DNA from: Filosporella fistucella | Taxonomy: Eukaryota; Ascomycota; Leotiomycetes; Helotiales | Direction of reading: 5' to 3' | Assembly (NCBI GenBank): GCA_030077755.1 | Contig: JAQJZZ010000012.1 | Span: 496,001 to 560,000, forward strand | Length of the DNA: 64,000 bases | In this document: positions 22,299 through 34,333 of the stretch, piece after piece | How the letters are laid out: every line of letters starts with the position of its first letter | How positions within the stretch are numbered: position 1 is the stretch's first letter | The notes under the pieces: generated by a model | Databases searched by the model: none | What the model was told of the DNA's origin: nothing | What the model saw: only the letters and a program-made list of their open reading frames with translations | Made by a program: the position numbers and the translations under genes

Positions 22299-23690
22299 GA
22301 AAGAGGGAGGAGGAGGGTTTCATATTGGTAACACATGAAAGTTTGAACGCGATGGGATAAATACAATACATATCAGTTAAATTATGCTAGATGAAAATAT
22401 AAGAACCAAGGACCGGTCCAGAAAACAACACAAGCGAATATTAATAATAAACAAGCCAACTCGCCTTCCATTCTATCAAGAATAACGTCCCAAAACTTCA
22501 CACTATCAACCCATCTATTCCAAACCCTTTCCAAGTCCCAAAACACACACCCAATCCTCTTTAATTCCCACACTCCCCTCGTCCACTCCCCACGCAATTC
22601 TTACCCCTTTCTGAAACTCTATTCTCTCCCAAGAACCTCATATCCCGCCTCCTCCGGTCTTAAACCCCACATCCCCTTTCCAATCTCGTATACCCCAACG
22701 AATCTCTCGAGAAATTGCATATACAAAATCTTCTCCCTAGTAAAATACCACATACCCACGCCTACCTCTACACCAAAAAAGCCGTCCCGATCACTCCACT
22801 AAATTTTTAAATACTACCACCCTGTCAAGAAATCTCAGATACGTGCTCTAGTTAATAATTAATCCCCATCTTCACAATTCCAAACAACAAGGGGTTCCTG
22901 CAAGCTAGCAGAACCTTCTCAATTACTTGATACTATTATATACGCCATACCTCAAGTATTCCATCTCTAGAATTCCATCGATAGAAAACGTTTAGATATA
23001 GATTAATATATCGGGGTGTGGTGAGAAAACGTGGCTATCTACCTAGCTATCTTCTATGTATAAGATCTCATAATAGATAGCTAACACAAACAACTTAAAT
23101 TTGGACTTGAAGTCGCATACCTAGCGGTATATTGGTCCTATGATATATACAAAAGATTTGGGCTCCGCGGACGGCAGGTTGTCTCTCATTGCAGTTAATC
23201 TGCGGTCTTGAGAGAAGCAAGACGGCCTCCACGGCAGTGGCCCCCGGAGGGCCAGCGGAGCGTCATTTTGTCAGCTAGGGAGGAAGGTCTGTTGGGGTTT
23301 TGGTCTGGGCGAGGTGGGTAATAAGTGATAACATAAAGCTAGGCTATTTCAAATTCACATCTCAAGTCAGCTTGGGAGAAGTTATCCACAGCAAATATCA
23401 AGGTCAAGCAAAATAAGTAGAAAACAAACAAATGCATTCTTTCATATCCGTAAAGATCCTCTCGATGCAAAAAGCTATGTACAGAAGCAGAATATATACT
23501 CTTAAAAACCTATTCGCTCAAAGAAAGTGTTCTCGTTCTCATCATGCATTCCTTTTTTCCTCCCCTTTTCCCATCTTTTGAACGGTCCCTTGTACAACGA
23601 TCCATTTTGTGTTTCCTGCTTGCCACCGACGTTCTTTTCCTTTTCATCTCAGAGACAGAGAGAAGAGAAAGAGAACAGATGTGAAGCCAT
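22299..23690. other. Intergenic between convergent GH1 and GH7 genes
   Basis: 3' flanks of both genes. Very AT-rich between about 22700 and 23150. No gene is seen. Confidence 0.5.
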
Positions 23691-25345
23691 TTACAGACAT
23701 TGGCAGTAGTAGATGCTGCTGCACTGGCAAGTGTATGGGGAAACACAAGCTTGGGTAGCGCCAAAGTTGACACCACCACATTGTCCCCATCTTGGTACTG
23801 CGGCACCGGTTCCAGCAGCGGCGCTGGAGGTGGAGACCTTGGTGGAAGAGGTAGAAGTGGAAGCCTTAGTGCTGGTGGATGTCTTGAGGGTGGTAGCAGA
23901 GCTGGCGGATGAGCTGACTGGTGCAAGATTACCGGAGAAGGTAGAGTTGATGGCTCCGACCTTGATGTTGGAATAGATGACATAGGAGTTGGCGGCTGAG
24001 ACCTCGATCTCGGCTGGAACACCTGAGGTGGCGGAACATGGACCACGGGCAGCGCCGAGCTTGCTGCTGCCGACTGGGTAGGTGGCATCGAGCCAGAGCA
24101 TGTTGACATCATAATCATCCCAGATGGAGAGGACGAGAGTCATACCCGACTTCATGGCAGCAGACATGGAGGCGAAGCCACCATGTTGAGAGTAGGCATT
24201 GGTATCACCGAAGACTGACTTCTGGGCGGCGCAGTATTGAGCGTTGATGCTGTTACCTGAGATACCGGCAATGGTGGAGACGGAGTTGGGGATGATGACA
24301 CCGTTCTGGACGTAGAAGCGCTTGATCTCGTTCATGGTACCGGAGGCGGTTCCAGTATCAGTGAGGAATTGAGTGACAACGGTGAAGACAGAGTTGGTGT
24401 CGACCTTCTTGCCTGGGCCATAGAAGGAGGTATCACCTTGACGGTAAGAGTTGAAATCACATCCGTCTGGATCGGTGGTTCCAGAGTATCTGTCGGTGGA
24501 ATAAGCTCCACCGCAAGCATTCCCGGTACATCTGGTTTGTGTGACTGTGTCACTGGAGTGAGGAGTAAGAGCAGCAGACATGGAGTTGGCCTCCCAGATG
24601 TCCATCTCCGCACAACAAGTACCGTAGTTACCGACACCGGAGTTGACACTGTTGCTGGATGGGATCCACCCTTCGACGTTGGCCTTTGAAGACAGTTAGC
24701 AAGGTAAAAGTATCAGAATCGAACCAAGTTGCATACCTCTCCGTTGATGAACTTCAGATCACGTGGGCATTGAGTATCACAGTATCCGGTTCCGTATTTG
24801 GCACCAGCCTTGTTCCCTGGGAATCTTGCCATTCCACCATCAGCGTCCATGTTGACCATGTACAATGCACCGTTCAATCCACAAGGCAAGTGAGACACAT
24901 CGACGTCGAAAGTGAACTCCTGGTTCAAGAGGTTGAAAGTCTTGTAGTGAGTATCATCTGCCATGAGGTAAAGACGGGAACCGACGTTCTTGTTGGCACC
25001 AGTTGTGACGAAGTTGAGTCTCAAGGAGCTGCCAGAGGCAGTAACACCATAAACACCAGTGTAGTCGGCACCGTCAAGAGCACAGTTAGCAGCGCAGGCT
25101 ACATCACTTGGGCAAAGAGCAGCGTTCCAGGTGTTGCCAGTATAGCAGTTGGTGGAACCAGATGTCGAATGCAACCAACGCCAGTTAGAATCCAAAACAA
25201 CCTTGCCCTGGATGGTCGTGCAGACACCAGGAGCGGTACATGTTTGCCATGTAAGAGGAGGATGAGTCTCAGTCGTCAAGGTACCTGCTTGTTGACCGCG
25301 GACAACAGAGAACAGTAAAGATGCGAGGGCGAGTTTGGTAGACAT
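23691..25345 (-). CDS. GH7 cellobiohydrolase (Cel7A type) with C-terminal CBM1
   Basis: Two exons, 24737-25345 and 23691-24683 (intron 53 nt), 533 residues. Signal peptide is residues 1-17, mature N-terminus QQAGTL. The catalytic triad sits in E229-M-D231-I-W-E234 (nucleophile, assisting Asp, acid/base). Flanking family blocks include [18 protein letters not shown] [31 protein letters not shown] and [17 protein letters not shown]. The Ser/Thr linker (about 440-500) is followed by a CBM1 at 502-533 starting WGQCGG with Cys pairs and surface aromatics. It cuts cellobiose from reducing ends of crystalline cellulose outside the cell. A TATA box is placed at 25421-25428. Likely induced by cellulose and repressed by glucose, as known for the family. 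Confidence 0.97.
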
Positions 25346-28300
25346 GATGAAGTATGTGAAGGTTGATGTTCGTACAAACTGTTGTGCTGCTGAAGAAAAC
25401 TATTGAGGGAAGCAAGATATCTTATATACATGCTTCATACGGAGCAGTGGTAGCCGCATGCTATTGTGACCAGGTTTGGAGAAACTACTCCCCAGGTCAC
25501 TTCCCTGAAACATCTCAGCTTCTGGAGCATCGGATCGACGGACCTGACCATGAGGTGAATTGAAGAAGGAAGACACTGATCCGCAACAAACGGTCCGGAA
25601 TGAGTAAAATTGGAAGGAGATGCCTTACACAGGACTACTGCAAGACGCTCGCGTGTAGTGGGGAACGACAACCCCTCGGTGGAGAAACTTTGTTGCGAAC
25701 CAAGGGCTTACCAAGGGAAGCTGCTGCCAGAATAGATTAAACAACCATAGACGAAATGTGTTGTACAGACCATTGTGAAAGCGTGGAGCGCTACCGGATC
25801 AGTTGACCGAAGGATAATATAGAAACGAGAGGTACCTAGTCAGGGGCGGTGCTTACTGAGTTCAAGTCAGAAATATATGGTAAATTTCTCCGGACTTGCC
25901 CCCTTTTCGGCAAACAGGCCTAATGTGGGGGTGGGGAAAAGTGTTGCCGATGTCCAATGGATTGAACGATATAACGCCTTTCTTCTTTTTTTGTAGAAGA
26001 GAAGAGAATACTTCGCGGCACTGCCGCTTCCTCTGTATTTTGCACACCAGTTGGGAAACCCTTCCCCAGACGAAAAGATCGTTCCTGGTACTCCGTATGC
26101 AAGGAACATCTTCTCTCAGTCTTCGGAAGCTGCCTATCAGAAGTATGCTGGCAAGGAAATGACAAGGAGGGTTGACGAGCCGAGGCCTGTACCACCCAGG
26201 CATTCGCCAGAAAAAAAGGCGGGGATAAGGTTTGTTTTTGGTGACGGGTAATCAGACGAACAGGGGAAAGTAAAATGTGGAGTGTGATATTGTGAAATGT
26301 GAACATTAAAAAAGAGGCCGGCGAAAAGAGGTGCCGGACGGGTCGAGAAACTTGAGAGGGGGAAGGGGGAGACGAGCGAGAAGGTAGTCACGAGGTACGG
26401 AGGACAACCAAGAAGCCGCAAAAAAAGGGACGTGTTGGATCCCTTCAAAAAAGACAAGCTCTGACAAGCCATGCGATTGGCAGTAAAAAACCTGGAGTAG
26501 AATCTCTTGACCAATTGTCGCCAAGCAGAAACTGTGGAAGCGAGGCCAAATAGGGCTTTCGGCAAGCCTTCCGCCTTTCTGGGGCCAAATGGAGTATAAA
26601 CACCACGACCAGGCCACCTTTGCGGGGCATGCGGATCAACCTCGTCGAGGTTTAATCTGGAAATCATGCAACTCTGTATCTGTCCACGCTGCTGCATACT
26701 ATTGCAGGCGCTGCATAGAATTTCCCACACCACACCCTCCCCGGACAACGCCTTCAATTCTGGAGTCATGTCGCCGCATCGTGAGAATCCACAGTACTGC
26801 AAATCAAACTTCACAGCCACCATCTAGAGTCAAAAGTGTGCCTGTCACAAGGACATTCCCATGGTCTGGTCTCCCGTTGCCCATGTTCACTGCCGCACCT
26901 CGTCAGGTAGGTTTGGGACAAAGTCACGAAGTATCCAGCTGAGGCGGCTTGACGGGGAGAGTGACATCGAGAAAAGTGCACCGGCCTGGGAGTGCCCTGT
27001 TTTGTCTAACTGTTGGGTTGCAGAAGTAGCTGACGCCCGACTTCAAATGTCTTGGAGACGAAAAGCCAGCGAAGTTCCTAATGAGGTTCTCGTGTATGTG
27101 ATCCTGTGAAAGACCTGGCACTATTGTCAGCAGGTTGATGCCGATCCTGCGACAATTTCCACCAAGTTGAAGCTGAGTGAGCCGTAAAGGCTCGCTCCGG
27201 TATTTTGACGTTGATAATGCAAAGGTTTGTGACGTATTTGATCCTTTGAATCCTCAATAATCTCCAGATCTTTGCAATGAATACCTTCACTCTATCTCGC
27301 ATAAGATTAAAGTGCTATCGTCACCCGCTGCAGGAACGGCCAGGGCCCATGAAACCACGGGTTTTCGGGAGTGGAGACGGAGAATCGACACTATATATTT
27401 GGAGCCTCGAAGCTGGGCAAACGCACTTGGGTAGTATTTTCAAGTTTTACCTTGGCATTCGAAATTCTCGGGTTGTCGGCGGGGAACGAGGGGAAGGTTC
27501 TGATGAGCTGATATGAGTGGCAATCATTTCCGTGAAACGACCTCATTGCGTGAAAGATCCTGAAATTACCACCGCCGAACATTTCGTTTCGTGAGCCTTT
27601 GCGAAACGTTCGATGTAATTGAAACAATGCGATACGGCGTATGGGAGAGGATTGTTCGAAAAGAAACTTCCCCAAAATTATTCCGTTGGAGAATTCTCGG
27701 ATAACCACAAGTGGAAATAATTCTTCCCCGCAGCTCAAAACAGGCGCGCGCTTTGTATTTCCAACAAGGATATCAGCGGCACTGAAGATGTCGAGCAGGA
27801 CCGTCCTGCCGGGGAGTTGCTCATGAGACCGGAAATTCTCCACCTAGGATGATCCATTGCTTGAAGCGAGCGAATATATCATTTTTGAGCTTGTCGCCAC
27901 GCCGAGAAGCCTAGCTATTATGCCGACCCTGCTCATTTTTCGCATGTGCATTCGGTTTTCTTACTCGAAGCAGGTCTCTTACTTCAGATAGGAAGGTGGT
28001 TGCCTTGGTGTTTTCCTTCCAAGCCGGCGACAAAGTTCTTGTGTGATCCCTAGTGCTTGGAATACTCGAGCAGATGCCCTTCGTCCGTTTGTGCTCGAAA
28101 TTTCTCCGCCGTATGAATTCTTTAGAGTATCGCATTCGAGAAATGCGACAGGAGTACTAAGATAGAGTTTCGGACCCGACGATGATAATCACAATGTGCC
28201 ATGTCGGGGCTGGAGGGTCGATTTTGCCTAAATTAGAAATTTAGGACTGGCGGAGGCCAAGATTATAAGCTTCTGCGGCAAAAGGAAACGTGATTTCCGG

Positions 28301-29388
28301 TACACTACAGACGACAAGTCTGATAATGTAGCTGCTGAAAGGTTTGCCATGTCGTGGTGTGTATCTATGTTGGATCTGAAGTTATATTGCGAGAAGAGAT
28401 CATCCATCAGCTATCGCGACCATTGCGCCCGTTCAGATTGAACCCCGAAAGAATTGGGCTTCGTAATGACGACTCAAGGCTCAAGATGCTGGCACTATCG
28501 TAAGTGGAGTTATGCGATTCCCGGGAGTTCCCGTCATTGTGGAAGCTGATGGATGAAGTTGTTGATGATGATGAATCAATGAATTGATGTCAATGTTGGG
28601 TTGATCTCTGGATTTGGCAAGCGGGTCGGCCCGGCATAATGATAGCCGGCAATTGTGCGGCGAAGGCATGACATTTCAGAGCAAAGTCTTTCACCACTTC
28701 GTCCGCTATCACGCCATATTCTGAGTGTCTCTATATGATAACCGTAAGCAGCCCACGAAGTTGAATTAGATGATGCTGCGAATACTTGATATGAAAACTT
28801 TTTGTAAATTCATTCTCGGTTTCTCGATCTTTGCCCGACTTTAGACCGCACTGAGAGCATCTCAAGTTCAGTTGAAACTATAGCCTCGTAGCTGAGAAGC
28901 TCCTGCTTTACGATCACGATTGCAGCTTTCAGGTGGATTTTATACGTGGGGAATATCTGGAGGTTCTCGAGACTATCGACTCGGACTTGGTCTATGTCGG
29001 TTTTATCTTTAAAGCTTGCCTGTGTTTATAGAATGCTAGACCACAACATAAATGAACAAGTTTTCATGAGGCAGAAAGCTTCTACAAATTCCGTCTTGTT
29101 AATGGAAGAGAATCAATTTAATACCGCTGCCGGTGGTTCATCACTATTAATATACTCCGAGGCTGAACTTCTCGAGGCTGTATTTGATATGAAGACCCAT
29201 CCTCTCGTGAGATTTGAGTCGGACCTGTCTTACTTATTTGGGTGGATGGGCAACACAACGCTCCTTCCCCAGCAAAGTAGCAGCTTTTATATTTGACCAG
29301 TTCAAACTTACCCATCTATAATTAATCCACGTGTGTGCGGGCTTCATTATCTATTGATGTCTCTCGACGAATAGCTCTTTTATTCAAC
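25346..29388. other. 4-kb intergenic region with low stop density but no supported gene
   Basis: The first part is the cellobiohydrolase promoter. Between about 25860 and 26830 the minus strand has overlapping open frames in all frames, the longest 228 codons (26137-26823). None shows family sequence or plausible splicing, so low stop density is the simpler reading. The remaining sequence to 29388 has only short frames. Confidence 0.45.
25421..25428 (-). promoter_or_regulatory. TATA box of the cellobiohydrolase gene
   Basis: Minus-strand TATATAAG lies about 76 nt before the ATG at 25345. Two SYGGRG-type sites that could bind the carbon repressor CreA/CRE1 occur at 25488-25493 and 25523-25528; these are weak predictions. 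Confidence 0.5.
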
Positions 29389-30828
29389 ATGCCAACTAGT
29401 ATTGTTAATCCGACAGACAATCAAGCAGTTTTCGGAACTCCAACAAAACGAAGGAAAATAGCAAAATCAAGAACAGTCAATGCACCTCCTCCTCCGGCGC
29501 TACATAAACTCTCCGAAAAGTTCGCAAATGACATGGTCAATAATTCTTCAATGAATTTGGACAATATGCAGCACTCATTCAAACCTTTAATCTGGTCTTC
29601 TTCCGCTACCAAGACAACTACAACCATAGCAACAAGAATGAAAGCCGAAACTTTGGAGATAATTTCGTCTGGCCCGCTAGCAATCGGTACAGTCCCACTT
29701 CCTCTCGATTCAAGCCCGGATGGGTCTATCACCGATCAGAAGTCTGACAAGTCAACAAGCCGCCCCAGGCGACAACATCATTCGGCATGCAAGAAGGTCT
29801 ATACACTGAGGGATATAGCAGCTATCGAGGTACTGAGCTCGCTTGTTTCCCGATACAGTCGCGTCTCGCATATGGGAATTCTTGATAACTCTTATAAACT
29901 TTTCGTCACGAAGAAACACAACGCAGCTTTATACTTCAAGGTTAAGGCATTCACCTGTCTCGTGGGCGGGGACCCTCTCTGCCCTCCAAACCTGTTCCCG
30001 TCAATTATCAAAGAATTTATAGCATATCGAAAGAAACATCATCTGGGAATCATGTTCGTGGGTGCAAGCGACATCTTTCTCGCATATGCTAAAGCATCAT
30101 CGTGGACTACGATGCAACTTGGGACAGAAAGCGTCCCTGTAACAAATGCGGTTCTGCGAGAGCAAGCAAAGAAACGAATCGCCATCCAAAACAGAAAACT
30201 TCTCAATGCAGACAAATACGGCATTACTCTTAAGGTATACATCCCTTCGGTGGAACAAAATCTCGAGCTACAATGTAAATTGATGGACGTATAAAATGCC
30301 TGGAGACAAGCGAGAAATGATTCCAAGGCTCCGCAAGCATTCATAACGGTGTATGATCCTTTCGCAATCCCGGGCATCATGACCTATATTTATACTATGA
30401 ATCGTGCCGGGATTCCAAATGGTTTTGCCGCATTGCGACAGATCAGCGCTAATAACGGCTTTCATATCGATCCTTATATTGCGAGTCCATCAGCACCTCG
30501 AGGTATCACCGATCTCTTGATATTTTCATCCATGTCTCTTCTTCAAGACTCGAGATACACTTATCTATCCCTTGTATATGAGCCCTTATCTGAGCCTGGA
30601 GAGATCAACGGCATACTTTATGCACTTCGAAGAATAGCATCGAGGATATATTCATCCGTCGTCAGGTAATTGTCTCTTGATGGGAAGAAGAAGTATAATG
30701 ACAAATGGTGCCCAGATGAGGAACGAAGATCAGGGTTGCATCTTGTATTCCCTACCGTAACCCCTCGTCCGCGTGATATGTATGCGATCCTTAATTCAAC
30801 AACACTAGTCTCCGTAGTGTTGTGGTAG
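29389..30828 (+). pseudogene. DUF2156 (MprF C-terminal-like) aminoacyl-transferase gene broken by nonsense codons
   Basis: From ATG 29389 a single frame runs 480 codons to TAG 30826-30828 but is interrupted by TAA at codon 302 (30292-30294) and TAA at codon 427 (30667-30669). Sequence on both sides of each stop stays in frame and belongs to one protein. The N-terminal 130 residues are disordered. The DUF2156 GNAT-like domain follows with VGGDPLCPP, IIKEFIAYRKKHHLGIMFVGAS, LLNADKYGI, ITVYDPFAIPG, and GKKKYNDKWCPDEER. DUF2156 proteins move amino acids from tRNA to lipids. In ascomycetes, free-standing members (ErgS) make ergosteryl-glycine and AspRS fusions (ErdS) make ergosteryl-aspartate. An alternate frame continues to a TAA at 30951-30953, suggesting a frameshift near the end too. 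Both internal TAAs could come from CAA. Not a splice artefact: no flanking GT/AG removes them. Confidence 0.75.
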
Positions 30829-31833
30829 AACAGGTACATGTTTTGGTGAGAAGAGCGAGGGGAGAGGACAGAAAAGTTGGAGACGACGGGACTGTCAGAA
30901 AAAAGAGTTCAGGTGTCAATATTGAGGAGGTTGCAGTGAATGCAGAAACATAATACGAGGTCGTAAGAATGAGGACCGCCTTGGCCTTTAGAATATTAGT
31001 TTTGTTGGGCATCCTGTCTCTAGTCGGTTTGGGTTATACCTAAATACCTAGCATTATGAATAGTCCCTGTGTCTTGAACAGATTTCACGAAAAGAATTGC
31101 TGGAAATTTGATGGCCTAGTAGGAATTCCCTTTTCCAAATGATAAAGTGGGGATGCTCACTGTGGTATGGGTGCCATATTAAGAACATGTCCTTATTCAA
31201 GGCACAGGAGCGAGGGGTCTTGAACACAATGGAGGTTCGGATTTTATAATAATATGAATCTGAATAAAAGACTTTTCATCATTAAGATAAAGATTGACAG
31301 AGTCGCGGTCAAGAAATAATGGTAGCTAATGTAAGATGATGACATCCCGGGATGATCAAACTTTGTCTTCAGGGTAGCAGGTCCTTGTCCCTGATAACCA
31401 CAGGGTTCGCGCGGACCAAGACCTCACTAGGTAAGCTCCGACTCTCGCATCTTGCCTTATTTTCTGCAGTCATCTTTATTTTATATACTCTGTAAATCTA
31501 TCTTTCACATCTTAATCATGCAAAAATTCAATATATCGTTTCTCATCTGCCGTTGACTACTAACCGTATGCACGCACCGTTGTATTGCTAAATTCAGCCA
31601 CCACCCCCTTCTTTCAGCCGCCACAACGTTCCTGGTGCCGAGACACACAGCGTTGCACCAAGCTTAAAAACGATAGCTGAAGCGTGACCCCCTTTTGGTT
31701 TGAGCAACTATGTCTTCCTTGGCGTCGACTTCTCTATCCCTTCACCTTCCCATTCCTTGACCTTTTCTCATTCCTTCTGTTCTTCTGTTAATTCGAGACG
31801 GGATTCTGATGCTGCAGCATACACAACGACATC
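30829..31833. other. Intergenic
   Basis: Up to 30953 it may contain the frameshifted tail of the DUF2156 relic. From there to 31833 it is the promoter and leader of the mannosidase gene, pyrimidine-rich just before the ATG. No other gene is seen. Confidence 0.45.
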
Positions 31834-33834
31834 ATGGGCGCTGAACCCAAACCTCCCCGAGGTATGATACGCTCTCCTACGAGAAAAGTTACAAGGACGG
31901 GACTGCTTTGTGTATTGGTGCTTTCTCTATTCTGGATTGCGGAACGGATTGTTAGTCAGAGACAGCGATTCGAATTTAATTACGTTTCTATTCCCATTCG
32001 ACCTGAGCGCTACCCAGCTACTACACCACTCATCCGACTCCCTCGACACTCTGCGAAGAAAATCCCAAAGATACAACATGTTTTCCCCAAAGAACCCGAG
32101 AGGGAGAGAGAGGTTAGAGAGAAGAGATTAGCGGAGGTAAAAAGTGCTTTCTTGCATAGTTGGAAGGGATATAAGAAGGAAGCTTGGGCGAAAGATGAAT
32201 TAAGACCTATCATGGGTGGATACAAGTCGCCATTTTGCGGATGGGCTGCTACGATGGTGGATTCCCTGGATACGCTTTGGATTATGGGCTTGAAGGAAGA
32301 ATTCGAACTCAGTCTGGTGGAATTGCGCAATGTGGACTTTACACACACAACAGGATGCCAGATCAATTTGTTTGAGACGACAATCCGGCATTTGGGTGGT
32401 CTGCTATCAGCATATGATTTGAGCGGGGGAAAGTACACGATTCTCGTGGAGAAAGCGGTCGAACTGGCGGAGATTCTGTATACGGCTTTTGATACACCAA
32501 ATCGCATGCCTTCACCCCACTTCACTTGGTCTGCGTATGTTTTCTTCCCATCTGGGAGAATAAGGTACTAATTACTAGCAGAACTGACGATCAAGCCCAC
32601 GATCACCTACCTTCGAACTCGATTGTTCTAGCCGTCCTAGGATCATTGTCTCTCGAATTTACACGTCTTGCCCAAATCACCGGAAACGATAAATATTTCG
32701 ATGCTATCCAGCGGGTAATGAATGAATTGGAGAAATGGCAGGACAAGACATCTTTGCCTGGAATGTGGCCCGCAATGGTCAATTCGGCACTGTACAATGA
32801 GAGTATCGTACTAGGATCCCCATTTTATGGAGGAGAAGAGCAATTCACCCTCGGAGCTCTGGCAGATTCAACATACGAGTATCTTCCCAAGCAATTCATG
32901 CTTCTGGGCGGACAGGCAAAACAATACCGAACCATGTACGAGAAGTTTGTCAAGGTAGCCAAGGAGTATCTGTTCTTCCGTCCCATGACCGTGGGAGATG
33001 AAGATATCCTCATTTCAGGAGCCATTGCACTCTCCGCATCAGAAGGGGCTGTACCAAGACATACACCTGAATTACAGCACTTGACCTGCTTCACAGGCGG
33101 TATGCTCGCTATTGCAGGGAAAATCTTCGATCGACCAGAGGATGTAGAAGACGGAGCTAAGTTGGCTGATGGCTGCGTTTGGGCATATCGAAACACGATT
33201 TCTGGAATTATGCCAGAGAGTTTCACAGCTGTACCTTGTGCTAATAGAACGAATTGTACCTGGGACACAAAGAAGTGGTGGGACGCGATTGATCCAAACG
33301 TAGAAGGAGAAATGATCAGAGAGCGGATTGTATCCAGCCATCTTTCTCCAGGATTTGCGAGTATTGGGGATGCTAGGTATCTTCTCCGGTACGTTATTTT
33401 CACATTGTCCATTTTGTGACGGTATAATTGATTCTACCATAGACCAGAGGCCATTGAATCCGTCTTCATTCTCTATAGAATCACGGGAGATTCTTACTGG
33501 ACAGAGAGTGGATGGAATATGTTCAAGTCTATTCAAGCCCACACCGTGACTCCACTCGCGCACTCTGCCATCAATGACGTTACATCTGCTTCTCCTGTAC
33601 AAGTAGATGAGATGGAAAGTTTCTGGCTGGCAGAGACACTAAAGTACTTCTACATGCTGTACAGCGAACCTGGGGTGGTCAACCTAGATGAATACGTTCT
33701 GTACGCATCCCCAATATCGTTCTTTTCCGCTCCTTCATTATCTCTCAATACATCGAGATTTTCAAGCTAATGAAAATGTGTACTAATACCTCAATAGCAA
33801 TACAGAAGCTCATCCATTACGTCGCCCGCGATAG
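31834..33834 (+). CDS. Class I alpha-1,2-mannosidase, GH47 (secretory pathway)
   Basis: Four exons: 31834-32534, 32582-33388, 33443-33700, 33798-33834; 600 residues. The short basic N-terminus and one hydrophobic segment at about 22-37 make it a type II membrane protein of ER or Golgi. GH47 blocks are evident: [77 protein letters not shown], and the short last exon supplying the conserved end [11 protein letters not shown]. It trims alpha-1,2-mannose from N-glycans. Acidic residues of the calcium/catalytic site lie in [15 protein letters not shown] and [14 protein letters not shown]. All introns keep phase, so the model is secure. Confidence 0.94.
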
Positions 33835-34333
33835 GTCTGTTTGGTTACGTAAAATTGCATTGGGTGGGGCTGCATAGGTGGCGTTTGGTATTGTCTGGGT
33901 CATAGCATAGGAATGCATGAATCAATCAAAGTCCTTGTTCTTGAGGACATTCGTCTCAAAAGTTTTGAACTCTTGCTATTTGGGATTTTTCTTGGCGTGG
34001 ATGTCTCAAGTGAGATTCGTAAATTGTAATGTGGTTAAATGTGTTATTCTCCTTGCATAAAGCTGGAACAACGTAGGTAATAATATTTTTTCTCTTGAAT
34101 AGATATGTTTTAAAAAAAAAAAAGAAAAAAAAAGCCTAAAGCCCTATTCTATCCTTCTACTTCGTTTCTTCAAACACCTAGAACACCGCAGCTCTTTTAT
34201 TATCATCATCACTATGTAGTAAAAGGTACACCTTATATAAAAAATAAAATGAATAGCGCGAGAAAAATCCTAACCATATGCAACGCCATCCCCTACTTAA
34301 AAACGTTAACCCCGAACTCTCGTACGCTTAATC
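33835..34333. other. Intergenic between convergent genes, with A-tracts
   Basis: Shared 3' region of the mannosidase and the minus-strand secreted protein. It includes A runs at 34112-34123 and 34125-34133. No gene. Confidence 0.5.

Noticed and set aside
26137..26823. 228-codon minus-strand open frame starting with ATG
   Set aside because: No family sequence, low-quality composition, and equally long frames overlap it in other phases, so low stop density explains it.
30292..30669. Stops in the DUF2156 gene as recoded or RNA-edited codons
   Set aside because: They are TAA, which one A-to-I edit cannot make a sense codon; no readthrough context was evident. Mutation is simpler.
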